From contig NZ_JACRTC010000003.1 in NCBI RefSeq assembly GCF_014385095.1, positions 62,001 through 126,000 on the forward strand: a DNA stretch of 64,000 nucleotides, given 5' to 3'. The translations under genes and the position numbers were made by a program. The notes beneath the pieces are model-generated. The model was not told the DNA's origin and searched no databases. It was given only the letters and a program-made list of their open reading frames with translations. This DNA is from Zongyangia hominis (GTDB lineage: Bacteria > Bacillota > Clostridia > Oscillospirales > Ruminococcaceae). Positions 57,039-64,000 of this stretch are shown here, one piece after another (position 1 is the stretch's first letter; every line of letters starts with the position of its first letter).

Positions 57039-57434
57039 ATGAAACAGTATGACACGGCAGAAAAGTACTACATGGACAAAGATTACAACTGCGCGGAATC
57101 GGTGCTCCACGCGGCCAATGATGAGATGAATTTGGGCTTGGACGATACGGCCTTCAGGGCCATCGGCGGCTTTGGAGGCGGCATGCAGTGCGGCGGCGTG
57201 TGCGGCGCGGTTTCCGGGGGCGTGGCGGCCATCAGCGCCAAGTACATCGAGACCTATGCCCACGACTGCCCGGAAATCGGCGAGCATGTCTCCCGATTTG
57301 TGGAGCGGGTGCGGGAGGAAATGGGCTCCGACCAGTGCTGTGTGCTCAAAGAGCAGCATTTTAACGATCAGACCCGCTGCTATCCGGTGGTGGAAAAAGT
57401 CTTCAATATCCTGATGGACTGCGAAGAAAAATGA
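57039..57434 (+). CDS. C_GCAxxG_C_C family protein
   Basis: 131 residues. The family cysteines are visible: YNCAESVLHAAN, GGGMQCGGVCGAVSGGVAAI, HDCPEIG and DQCCVLKE. They may hold a redox or metal centre; bacterial members are often secreted or membrane-linked, but no signal is seen here. ATG 57039 follows AAAGGACGGGTAGC; ATG 57021 is a weaker option. It overlaps sfsA by 4 bases (ATGA). Confidence 0.87.
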   Translation: MKQYDTAEKYYMDKDYNCAESVLHAANDEMNLGLDDTAFRAIGGFGGGMQCGGVCGAVSGGVAAISAKYIETYAHDCPEIGEHVSRFVERVREEMGSDQCCVLKEQHFNDQTRCYPVVEKVFNILMDCEEK

Positions 57435-58138
57435 AATACGGGCCGATGATCCGCGCCCGGTTCCTGGAGCGTCCCAACCGCTTCCTGGCTCGCTGCGAGT
57501 GGGAGGGGGAGGAAGTGGTCGCCCACGTGAGGAACACCGGCCGGTGCCGGGAACTGCTGACGCCGGGGGCCGCGGTCTACTTAGAGCGCAGCCGGAGTCC
57601 CGCGCGCAAGACCGCCTTTTCCCTCATCGCGGTGGAGAAGGGGCCGATACTGATCAATATGGATTCCCAGGCGCCCAATAAGGTGCTGGGGGAATGGCTC
57701 ACACAGGGCGGCGTCCTTCCCGGGCTTTCGGGGAGGGCGCAGTTTCTGCGTCCGGAGACCACCTTCGGCGCCTCCCGGTTCGACTTCTATCTGGAGACGG
57801 AAAGGGAGAGGGCCTTTGTGGAGGTCAAAGGGGTGACGCTGGAGGAGGGCGGCGGCGCTTTCTTCCCCGACGCCCCCACCGAGCGGGGAGTCAAGCATCT
57901 GCGGGAGCTCATCAAGGCCCGGGAAGCGGGGTACGCCGCCTATGCGGTCTTTGTCGTGCAGATGCGCCCCGTGCGCTTCTTCGCGCCCAACGACCGGACC
58001 CATCCGGCCTTCGGCGCGGCGCTGCGGGAGGCCTCCGCTGCCGGGGTGGGGGTGCTCGCTTACGACTGCGCCGTGACACCGGGAGAAATCACCCTGGGCA
58101 AACCGGTGCCCATCTGTCTTGAGGAGGGAATAAGATGA
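57431..58138 (+). CDS. sfsA: SfsA family protein (sugar fermentation stimulation)
   Basis: 235 residues of the SfsA/DNA-binding nuclease-like fold: RARFLERPNRFLARC, VRNTGRCRELLTPGAAVYLE, NKVLGEWL, FVEVKGVTLEEGG and AAYAVFVVQMRPVRFFAPN. E. coli SfsA affects maltose gene expression and may bind DNA; its nuclease-like site is inferred. The ATG overlaps the previous stop. It overlaps rlmA (ATGA), so the three genes are tightly coupled. Confidence 0.93.
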   Translation: MKYGPMIRARFLERPNRFLARCEWEGEEVVAHVRNTGRCRELLTPGAAVYLERSRSPARKTAFSLIAVEKGPILINMDSQAPNKVLGEWLTQGGVLPGLSGRAQFLRPETTFGASRFDFYLETERERAFVEVKGVTLEEGGGAFFPDAPTERGVKHLRELIKAREAGYAAYAVFVVQMRPVRFFAPNDRTHPAFGAALREASAAGVGVLAYDCAVTPGEITLGKPVPICLEEGIR

Positions 58139-58956
58139 CCGAGCTCAAATGCCCCGTGTGCGGGGACAAGCTCTTTGCCGGGAAGGGCGCGTACCGCTGC
58201 CGGCGGGGCCACGCCTTTGACATCAGCCGGCAGGGCTACTGCAACCTTTTGACCGGCGGCCGCCCGGCCAAGACGCCGGGGGACAATCAGGAGATGGCCC
58301 GGGCCCGCCACTTCTTTTTTGCGGGCGACCCTTACCGCATCCTTCTCGACGCCCTCTCCCGGACGGTGTGCCGCCTCCTCCCCGACGGCGGGGTACTGGT
58401 GGACGCGGGCTGCGGTGAGGGGTACTACACGGCGGGCATCCATGGGGCGCTGGAGGACGCGGGCAAATACGCCGATGTGCTGGGCTTTGACCTATCGAAA
58501 TTCGCCCTGCGCTACGCGGCCAAGCGGGACCCGGCGGCCCGGTTTTTGGCGGCCAGCCTCTTTTCCTTGCCCCTCTTTGACGGCTGCGCGGATTTGGTGC
58601 TCAGCGTCTTCGCGCCGGTGGCGGGCCGGGAGTTTGGGAGGATTTTGCGCCCCGGCGGCACCCTGCTCATCGTCTGTCCCGGCCCCCGCCACCTCTTTGG
58701 GCTCAAGGAGGTCCTCTACGAGCGCCCCTACGAAAACGCGGAAAATAACTACGACTTAGACGGCTTCACCCTCCTGGAAAAGACCCAGGTCCGGGGGGAG
58801 ATCACCCTCCAAAGCGGGGAGGACATCCACTCCCTCTTTCTCATGACCCCCTATTACTGGAAGTCCCCCCGGGCCGGCTGTGAGCGCCTTTCCCAGCTCG
58901 ACCAACTGACCACCCCCATCGAGTTTGAAGTGCGCGCCTACCGGTGGGGGGAATAA
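58135..58956 (+). CDS. rlmA: 23S rRNA (guanine-N1)-methyltransferase RlmA
   Basis: 273 residues. An N-terminal zinc site (CPVCGDKLF, YRCRRGHAFDISRQGYCNLL) precedes an SAM methyltransferase domain (LVDAGCGEGYYTAGI as motif I) and APVAGREFGRILRPGG. RlmA methylates G745/G748 near the peptide tunnel; TlrB relatives give tylosin resistance. Here it should methylate 23S rRNA; macrolide effects are possible. It is last in its operon, closed by a terminator. Confidence 0.93.
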   Translation: MTELKCPVCGDKLFAGKGAYRCRRGHAFDISRQGYCNLLTGGRPAKTPGDNQEMARARHFFFAGDPYRILLDALSRTVCRLLPDGGVLVDAGCGEGYYTAGIHGALEDAGKYADVLGFDLSKFALRYAAKRDPAARFLAASLFSLPLFDGCADLVLSVFAPVAGREFGRILRPGGTLLIVCPGPRHLFGLKEVLYERPYENAENNYDLDGFTLLEKTQVRGEITLQSGEDIHSLFLMTPYYWKSPRAGCERLSQLDQLTTPIEFEVRAYRWGE

Positions 58957-58965
58957 CCGATGTTC

Positions 58966-59003
58966 AAAAAGCCGCGGGCGCTTTCCAAGGGCTGCGGCTT
59001 TTT
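58966..59003 (+). terminator. Terminator after rlmA
   Basis: AAAAAGCCGC (58966-58975) and GCGGCTTTTT (58994-59003) with an 18-base loop. Confidence 0.75.
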
Positions 59004-59215
59004 GATCGCCGCGTCTAAAAATGGATGCGCTTAGCTATTCACCCTTGGTCTTGGATGCGAAGCGAAGCCGCAGGCTTTGCCTCGCCCGTGGCTTTGACCT
59101 CGGGCAGGGCGAAAAAGCGGATACCGTGGCGTATTGCCGCGTCCCCCGGGGGTGCGGCGCGGCAATGGCCGGGCGGGCTCAGCCAACAGTAAAGATCTTC
59201 AGTCAAAACCGCAAA

Positions 59216-59250
59216 AAAATCCCCGTTTTTCTGTGCAAAACGGGGATTTT
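59216..59250. terminator. Hairpin with A and T flanks before the GNAT gene
   Basis: AAAATCCCCGTTTT pairs perfectly with AAAACGGGGATTTT around a 7-base loop. A TAGAAT (59255-59260) follows; a promoter there is possible but the -35 is weak. The bases 59004-59215 and 59261-59389 contain no supported gene. Confidence 0.65.
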
Positions 59251-59389
59251 GTGCTAGAATATGGGTTGGACTTTGATGAAAGCTCCGCCCGGCATCCCCC
59301 TGCCGGGGAGCAATTGGCGGGCCGCCCGCCTGAAGTAACAGCGGCAGCCGCTTTCGCGAGACGCGCGGGTGCGGTTGGGGAGGATATGT

Positions 59390-59881
59390 ATGCAGATCAC
59401 GTTAAAGACCGTGGAAACGGAAGAAGAAATCGCGCTGACGGCGCGGCTGGCCAAGGAAATCTGGCATGAGCATTACGACGCCCTCATCGGGGTGGCCCAG
59501 GTGGACTACATGCTCTCCCATTTCCAGAGTGGAGAGGCCATCGCCGCGCAGATCGAAACGGGCACCGTCTATGTGCTGGCCTACTGGGCCGGGGAACCGG
59601 CGGGTTACTGCGCCTACCGGCCGGAGGAGGAAAAAATGTTCCTCTCCAAAATTTATGTCCGCAATGAGCTGCGGGGCCGGGGCATCGGCAAGGCCTTCTT
59701 TGACCATGTGGAGGAGAACGCTCGGGGCAAGCGCTCGGTCTATCTGACCGTCAACAAGCACAACGACCATTCCATCGCCGTCTATGAGCGGGTGGGCTTT
59801 GCGGTGGCCGACCAGGTCTGCACCGACATCGGCGAGGGCTTTTATATGGACGACTATATCATGGAAAAAGCGCTGGCATAG
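59390..59881 (+). CDS. GNAT acetyltransferase (SSAT/YkwB-like)
   Basis: 163 residues. Marks are EIWHEHYDALIGVAQVDYML, the strand MFLSKIYVRNELRGRGIGK (acetyl-CoA loop), and VYLTVNKHNDHSIAVYERVG near the end. Similar to small polyamine or amino-acid acetyltransferases; substrate unknown. ATG 59390 follows GGGGAGGATATG. It lies 20 bases before fabV on the same strand. Confidence 0.88.
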   Translation: MQITLKTVETEEEIALTARLAKEIWHEHYDALIGVAQVDYMLSHFQSGEAIAAQIETGTVYVLAYWAGEPAGYCAYRPEEEKMFLSKIYVRNELRGRGIGKAFFDHVEENARGKRSVYLTVNKHNDHSIAVYERVGFAVADQVCTDIGEGFYMDDYIMEKALA

Positions 59882-59901
59882 CGCGTCAAGGAGTAAAGTT
59901 T

Positions 59902-61083
59902 ATGTTGATTGAACCGAAAACCAGAGGCTTTATCTGCACCACCGCCCATCCTGTGGGCTGTGAAATCAACGTGAGGCGGCAGGTAAGCTATGTAAAAGAG
60001 CATCCCAAGGTGGCGGGCCCCAAGAAGGTGCTGGTCATTGGCGCGTCGGCGGGCTACGGCCTTGCCTCCCGCATCGAGGCCGCCTTCGGCTGCGGCGCGG
60101 CCACCATCGGCGTCATCTTCGATAAGCCCGCCAGCGGCAAGCGCACGGCGACGGCGGGGTGGTATAATACCGCCGCCTTTGAGAAGTGCGCGGCTGAGGA
60201 GGGCATTTACGCCAAGACCGTCAACGGCGACGCCTTCTCCCGGGAGGTGAAGGACGAGGTCATCGGCCTCATCAAGACGGATTTGGGCCAGGTGGACATG
60301 GTGGTTTATAGTCTGGCCGCCCCCCGGCGGGCTATGGCTGACGGGACGGTCTATTCCTCCGTCCTCAAGACCACGGGAGCGCCCTATACCAACAAGACCA
60401 TCGACCTCAAAAGCCGGCAGGTGGAGGAAGTGACCATCGAGCCCGCCAGCGACGAGGAGATCGCCCACACCGTGAAGGTCATGGGCGGCGAAGACTGGAT
60501 GGACTGGATGGACGCCCTTCACGACGCGGGGGTCCTGGCCGAAAAAGCGGTGACGGTGGCATACTCCTACATCGGGCCGGAGCTGACCCACCCGATGTAT
60601 TACGACGGCTCCATCGGCGCGGCCAAACAGCACCTCTACGAGACCGCCCGCCGCATCACCGAAAAGTTTGACGGGGTGCAGGGCTATGTGTCGGTCAATA
60701 AGGCGCTGGTGACCCAGTCGAGCGCAGCCATTCCCATTGTGCCGCTGTATATCACGGTGCTCTACCGCATCATGAAAAAGGCGGGCACCCATGAGGGCTG
60801 CATCGAGCAGATGGAGCGCCTGTTCCGGGAGAAGCTCTTCGGCGGCGGCCCGGTCCTCGACGAGCGGGGCCTCATCCGCATGGACGATTTGGAAATGAAG
60901 GAAGAGATCCAGTCCCAGGTGGCGGCGGAGTGGGAGCAGGTGGAGTCCTCCACCGTGGAAGAGCTCTGCGATATCGACGGCTATTGGGAGGACTTTTATC
61001 AGATGTTCGGCTTCCGGCTGCCGGGGGTGGACTACGCCGCCGACGTGGACCCGGACGTCCCCATCCCCAGCATCGGGGAATAA
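59902..61083 (+). CDS. fabV: FabV/Ter-type enoyl reductase
   Basis: 393 residues, the enoyl-ACP (FabV) or trans-2-enoyl-CoA (Ter) reductase family. The nucleotide loop is VLVIGASAGYGLASRIEAAF (near residue 45), FDKPASGKRTATAGWYNTAA follows, and the catalytic Tyr-x8-Lys is in HPMYYDGSIGAAKQHL. Such enzymes reduce crotonyl-CoA to butyryl-CoA or serve fatty acid synthesis. In a butyrate-type anaerobe the Ter reaction is likely but not decided here. The RBS is AAGGAGTAAAG. Confidence 0.94.
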   Translation: MLIEPKTRGFICTTAHPVGCEINVRRQVSYVKEHPKVAGPKKVLVIGASAGYGLASRIEAAFGCGAATIGVIFDKPASGKRTATAGWYNTAAFEKCAAEEGIYAKTVNGDAFSREVKDEVIGLIKTDLGQVDMVVYSLAAPRRAMADGTVYSSVLKTTGAPYTNKTIDLKSRQVEEVTIEPASDEEIAHTVKVMGGEDWMDWMDALHDAGVLAEKAVTVAYSYIGPELTHPMYYDGSIGAAKQHLYETARRITEKFDGVQGYVSVNKALVTQSSAAIPIVPLYITVLYRIMKKAGTHEGCIEQMERLFREKLFGGGPVLDERGLIRMDDLEMKEEIQSQVAAEWEQVESSTVEELCDIDGYWEDFYQMFGFRLPGVDYAADVDPDVPIPSIGE

Positions 61084-61239
61084 GCGCCGGTCAGACGCCC
61101 TGTCGCTCTCGGACCTTATGCCTCTCCACTTTGGCGGAGAAAATCGAAGGCGGTTTTTGACCCAAGGGGTACGGAGGACGGCGGCATCCCACTGGTTTTG
61201 CGGCGGGCCTGCCGCCCCTTCGGCGAACCATAGGAAAAG

Positions 61240-61274
61240 AAAAAGGCGCCGGAAAAAGTTTCCGCGCCTTTTTT
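61240..61274 (+). terminator. Terminator after fabV
   Basis: AAAAAGGCGC-GGAAA pairs with TTTCC-GCGCCTTTTT (one bulged C) and ends in six Ts. The bases 61084-61239 and 61275-61456 show no other gene. Confidence 0.85.
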
Positions 61275-61456
61275 GGGCCAAAAACCGCCCGGCCGGATCA
61301 CGGCGCCCTCTCTGTGGGAGCGCATAAGGAAGCGGACGGGCATCTTACCCCGCGGGTCCATCGCGAGAAAAGAAAGCTGCTTTTGCGGCGGCATTTCTTT
61401 CCCGTTTGTGGAATAGGACGGCCGGGAAGGAACAAAATAGAGAAAGGAAGGACGAA

Positions 61457-61621
61457 ATGGAACCTGTCAACTATACGGTGCGCCGCATCGACGGCGACTA
61501 CGCTATTCTCCTCAGCGATGAAGGGGTGGAAAACACCGTCGCCCGGGCGCTGCTGCCCATGGAGATCGACGAGGGCACGCGTCTGCGGTGGGAAAACTTC
61601 GTCTATACCATCATCGGTTGA
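61457..61621 (+). CDS. DUF3006-like small protein
   Basis: 54 residues: EPVNYTVRRIDGDYAILLSD, VARALLPMEIDEGTRLRWEN, FVYTIIG. The shape (short beta-rich, D-G-D-Y-A-I-L, LP, EG) matches DUF3006 proteins of Firmicutes; function unknown. ATG 61457 follows AGAAAGGAAGGACGA. It lies 155 bases before cinA; a G/C-rich hairpin (61702-61722) sits between, without T-run. Confidence 0.7.
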   Translation: MEPVNYTVRRIDGDYAILLSDEGVENTVARALLPMEIDEGTRLRWENFVYTIIG

Positions 61622-61701
61622 TGCCGGATGAGAAGGTGCAAACCCAATGGAGGGTCGCGCGCCTATCCCCGCCGGCGGGCCGCAAATAGAAGATAAGCCG
61701 C

Positions 61702-61722
61702 AGACGGGCCCACGGCCCGTCT
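61702..61722. other. GC-rich hairpin between the DUF3006 gene and cinA
   Basis: AGACGGGCC/GGCCCGTCT around CAC; no T-run, so not a clear terminator. Confidence 0.55.
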
Positions 61723-61776
61723 CAAGCGGCGTCCGCGGCGCGCCCAAAAGGGGCCGCGGAGAAGGGAGAAGAGGCT

Positions 61777-63024
61777 ATGAAAGCGGAAATCTTGTGCGTG
61801 GGAACGGAACTGCTCTTAGGCGACATTGTCAACACCAACGCCGCCTTTATCGCCAGGGAGCTCGCGCGCCTTGGCATCGACGTTTACAACCAGTCGGTGG
61901 TGGGCGATAACCCCCAGCGCCTCAAGGAGAGCCTGGAACTGGCCCTTGAGCGCAACGACATGGTCATCATGACCGGCGGTTTGGGGCCTACCTACGACGA
62001 CCTGACCAAGGAGACGGTGGCCGAGCTTTTTGGGCGGAAGATGGTCCTCCACCAGCCGTCCATGGAGCGAATTGAGCGGTTTTTCCAGCATTACCGGCGC
62101 GTGATGACCGACAATAACCGCAAGCAGGCCTACATGCCCGAGGGAGCCACCGTCTTCCCCAACGACAACGGCACCGCGCCGGGCCTGGCGGTGGAGCAGG
62201 ACGGCAAAATCGCCATCCTTCTGCCCGGCCCGCCCCGGGAGATGACCCCCATGTTCTTGGACGCGGTGGTGCCCTATCTGGAGCAGTTTTCCGGCTCCAC
62301 CCTCTATTCCACCAATGTCCATCTCTTCGGCATTGGGGAATCCCAGGTGGAGACTATCCTCAAGGAGATGATGGTCTCCTCTCAAAATCCCACCATCGCC
62401 CCCTATGCCAAGGAGGGCGAGGTCCGGCTGCGGGTGACCGCCAGCGCCAAGTCGGGCGAGGAAGCTAAAGCCATGGTGGAGCCGGCGGTGGAAAAAATCA
62501 AAGAGATCCTGGGAGAATATATTTACGGCATCGACGTGGGGGATTTACAGACGGCCCTCGTCAAGGCCTTGCAGTCTAAGAACAAGAAGGTGGCCTTTGC
62601 CGAGAGCTGTACCGGTGGATATCTGGCCAAGCGGCTGACCGAGGTGCCGGGGTCCTCCAGCGTCTTTGACTGCGGCGTCTGCTCCTATGCCAATGAGATC
62701 AAGGAGCGTATCCTCCATGTCTCCCACCAGACTTTGGCCGACTTCGGCGCCGTCTCGGAGCAGACGGCCAAGGAGATGGCCCGAGGGGTGCGGGAGCTTT
62801 CCGGCGCGGACATCGGCGTATCCACCACCGGCATCGCGGGGCCGGGGGGCGGCAGCGAGGAAAAGCCGGTGGGGCTTGTCTATGTGGGCATCGCCACCGA
62901 AGACTCCTGCGAGGCCTATGAGCTGCGGCTGAGCCGGGGCTATCAGGACGAGCGGGAGTATATCCGGTATCTGGCCGGTTCCCACGCCTTTCACCTGTGC
63001 CTGAAAACCTTGGAGCGGCTCTGA
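61777..63024 (+). CDS. cinA: CinA family nicotinamide-nucleotide amidohydrolase
   Basis: 415 residues, both domains present: the N-terminal COG1058/MoaB-like half (ILCVGTELLLGDIVNTNAAF, MTGGLGPTYDDLTKETVA) and the C-terminal PncC-like deamidase half (VAFAESCTGGYLAKRLTEV, VSTTGIAGPGGGSEEKPVG). It recycles damaged NMN and is named for competence induction in some species. The start follows AGGGAGAAGAGGCT. The stop overlaps the next gene start (TGATG). Confidence 0.95.
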   Translation: MKAEILCVGTELLLGDIVNTNAAFIARELARLGIDVYNQSVVGDNPQRLKESLELALERNDMVIMTGGLGPTYDDLTKETVAELFGRKMVLHQPSMERIERFFQHYRRVMTDNNRKQAYMPEGATVFPNDNGTAPGLAVEQDGKIAILLPGPPREMTPMFLDAVVPYLEQFSGSTLYSTNVHLFGIGESQVETILKEMMVSSQNPTIAPYAKEGEVRLRVTASAKSGEEAKAMVEPAVEKIKEILGEYIYGIDVGDLQTALVKALQSKNKKVAFAESCTGGYLAKRLTEVPGSSSVFDCGVCSYANEIKERILHVSHQTLADFGAVSEQTAKEMARGVRELSGADIGVSTTGIAGPGGGSEEKPVGLVYVGIATEDSCEAYELRLSRGYQDEREYIRYLAGSHAFHLCLKTLERL

Positions 63025-64000
63025 TGACGCCCCAAAAGAATCCTTTTCCCTATGCCCAGGACAATAAGCGTTACCACACCTTTAGCTACGCCCTCAAGCA
63101 GCGCTTCGGGCGCAAGGTGTGCAAGGTCTCCCTCAACGCGGGGCTCAGCTGCCCCAACATCGACGGGACCCGTGGCCGGGGTGGATGCACCTACTGTTCC
63201 AGCGCCGGGAGCGGGGAGTTTGGCGGCGATCCCGCCCTGCCCCTGGAACTCCAGTTTGAACAGGTGCGCCGCATGCTCTCGAAAAAGTGGCCCGACTGCG
63301 CCTACCTGCCCTACTTTCAGGCCCACACCAACACCTACGCGCCCCTGCCCCGCCTCCAAGAGCTCTATGAGCGGGCCCTGGCCCTGCCGGGGGCGGTGGG
63401 GCTTTCCATCTCCACCCGGCCCGACTGCATCGACGAGGAGATCGCCGACTACCTGGGAGCGCTCTGCCGCCGCACCTATCTGACGGTGGAACTGGGGTTA
63501 CAGACCATCCACGACGACACGGCCCGGCGCATCAACCGCTGTCACACCTACGCCGAGTTTTTAGAGGGCTTTCGCCTGCTGGAAGAGCGGGGGGTGCCGG
63601 TGGTGGTCCACCTCATCGACGGACTGCCCGGGGAGAACCGGGACAGGATGCTGGAAACCGCCCGGGCCATGGCAGAACTTCCCCTCTACGGGGTCAAGCT
63701 CCACCTGCTCCACGTCCTGCGGGGCACGCCCCTGGCCCGGGAGTATGAGGCCGGCGGGTTCCGGCTCTTGGAGCGGGACGAATATGTGGACATCGTCTGT
63801 TCCCAATTGGAGCTCTTTCCCGCTACCTTTGTCATGGGACGGCTCACCGGGGACGGAGCGCCCGACGACCTCATCGGCCCGCTGTGGAGCCGGAAGAAAC
63901 TTGTGGTTCTCAACGAGATCGACAAGGAGCTCGTCCGACGGGACAGCTTCCAGGGCAAATACGCGCCGATAAAAGCGGGAGCATTCAATACAAATAGTAT
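63024..64000 (+). CDS. Radical SAM protein, TIGR01212/YhcC type (cut by window edge)
   Basis: 325 codons visible, without a stop by the right edge. The radical SAM cluster is in NAGLSCPNIDGTRGRGGC and TYCSSAGSGEFGG (C-x14-C-x2-C pattern of the YhcC group), followed by YFQAHTNTYAP, LSISTRPDCIDEEIADYL and VELGLQTIHDDTARRINR. The family length is about 310, so only the end is missing or it has a tail. Substrate unknown; tRNA modification has been suggested for relatives. ATG 63024 overlaps the cinA stop. Confidence 0.9.
   Translation, partial: MTPQKNPFPYAQDNKRYHTFSYALKQRFGRKVCKVSLNAGLSCPNIDGTRGRGGCTYCSSAGSGEFGGDPALPLELQFEQVRRMLSKKWPDCAYLPYFQAHTNTYAPLPRLQELYERALALPGAVGLSISTRPDCIDEEIADYLGALCRRTYLTVELGLQTIHDDTARRINRCHTYAEFLEGFRLLEERGVPVVVHLIDGLPGENRDRMLETARAMAELPLYGVKLHLLHVLRGTPLAREYEAGGFRLLERDEYVDIVCSQLELFPATFVMGRLTGDGAPDDLIGPLWSRKKLVVLNEIDKELVRRDSFQGKYAPIKAGAFNTNS

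Overview
The window is about 64 kb of GC-rich DNA (I estimate near 60% G+C) from a Gram-positive anaerobe, most likely a gut-type Clostridia (Bacillota). Signs are the strong GGAGG ribosome sites, sigma-A promoters with 17-bp spacers, many hairpin plus T-run terminators, a PerR-rubrerythrin pair, a FabV/Ter-type enoyl reductase, a proline-tRNA editing homologue, CD1871A-type and C_GCAxxG_C_C-type cysteine proteins, and a large secreted fructan hydrolase with an NPQSG-like wall-sorting tail. The species cannot be named from the sequence alone. It reads as ordinary chromosome: I see no phage, transposase, CRISPR array, rRNA or plasmid genes, and one tRNA.

Layout. 1-7 kb: a cut-off membrane sensor (-), then murD, two M42 peptidases, a repeat-expanded GNAT and an ynbB-type PLP enzyme, then tRNA-Leu. 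7-13 kb: an iron alcohol dehydrogenase, the xpaC-telA pair and a DUF89 protein. 13-18 kb: a Tet(M)-like GTPase with a DUF3795 protein (-), then ylxP-thpR-GNAT-spx-like and a 6S-like RNA. 18-26 kb: kdpDE without a Kdp pump, an HhH protein and GNAT, an inosine-DNA glycosylase, a sirtuin, an XRE regulator, and bioY under a BirA box. 25.6-26.1 kb is a small AT-rich island with a 30-bp palindrome. 26-36 kb: ppk1, an MmcQ/YjbR protein, a thiol/Fe-S block (TlpA lipoprotein, CXXC peptide, NapH-like ferredoxin, then DUF134-Mrp-NifX), an SPL-type radical SAM enzyme and a ZIP transporter. 36-47 kb: a WYL regulator, GT2, flavodoxin, DUF5131, a MerR-TipAS regulator, a tandem repeat, the 1307-residue GH32 enzyme, a GyrI-like protein, and SDR/GIY-YIG. 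47-64 kb: a Mef-like efflux pump behind an attenuator leader, GNAT-cca-glycosylase (-), perR-rubrerythrin, YibE/F, a PPC-domain protein, a ProX deacylase, a CPYC thioredoxin-fold protein, cyclophilin, DUF1653-C_GCAxxG-sfsA-rlmA, GNAT-fabV, and DUF3006-cinA-radical SAM (cut by the right edge).

Themes. Drug and stress response recurs: Mef-like pump, Tet(M)-like GTPase, TipAS-type MerR, GyrI-like protein, TelA, PerR and six GNATs. The most interesting regulatory points are a CTGACA-N6-TGTCAG palindrome shared by the WYL regulator and the GyrI-like gene 9 kb away, a 17-bp inverted repeat spanning the DUF134 promoter, a six-codon leader peptide plus terminator before the efflux gene, and paired direct repeats before the PPC gene. 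Intragenic and intergenic repeat expansions (32-residue repeats in a GNAT, a repeat-rich KdpD N-terminus, a 193-bp tandem repeat copying a gene end) suggest a genome where GC-rich repeats spread.
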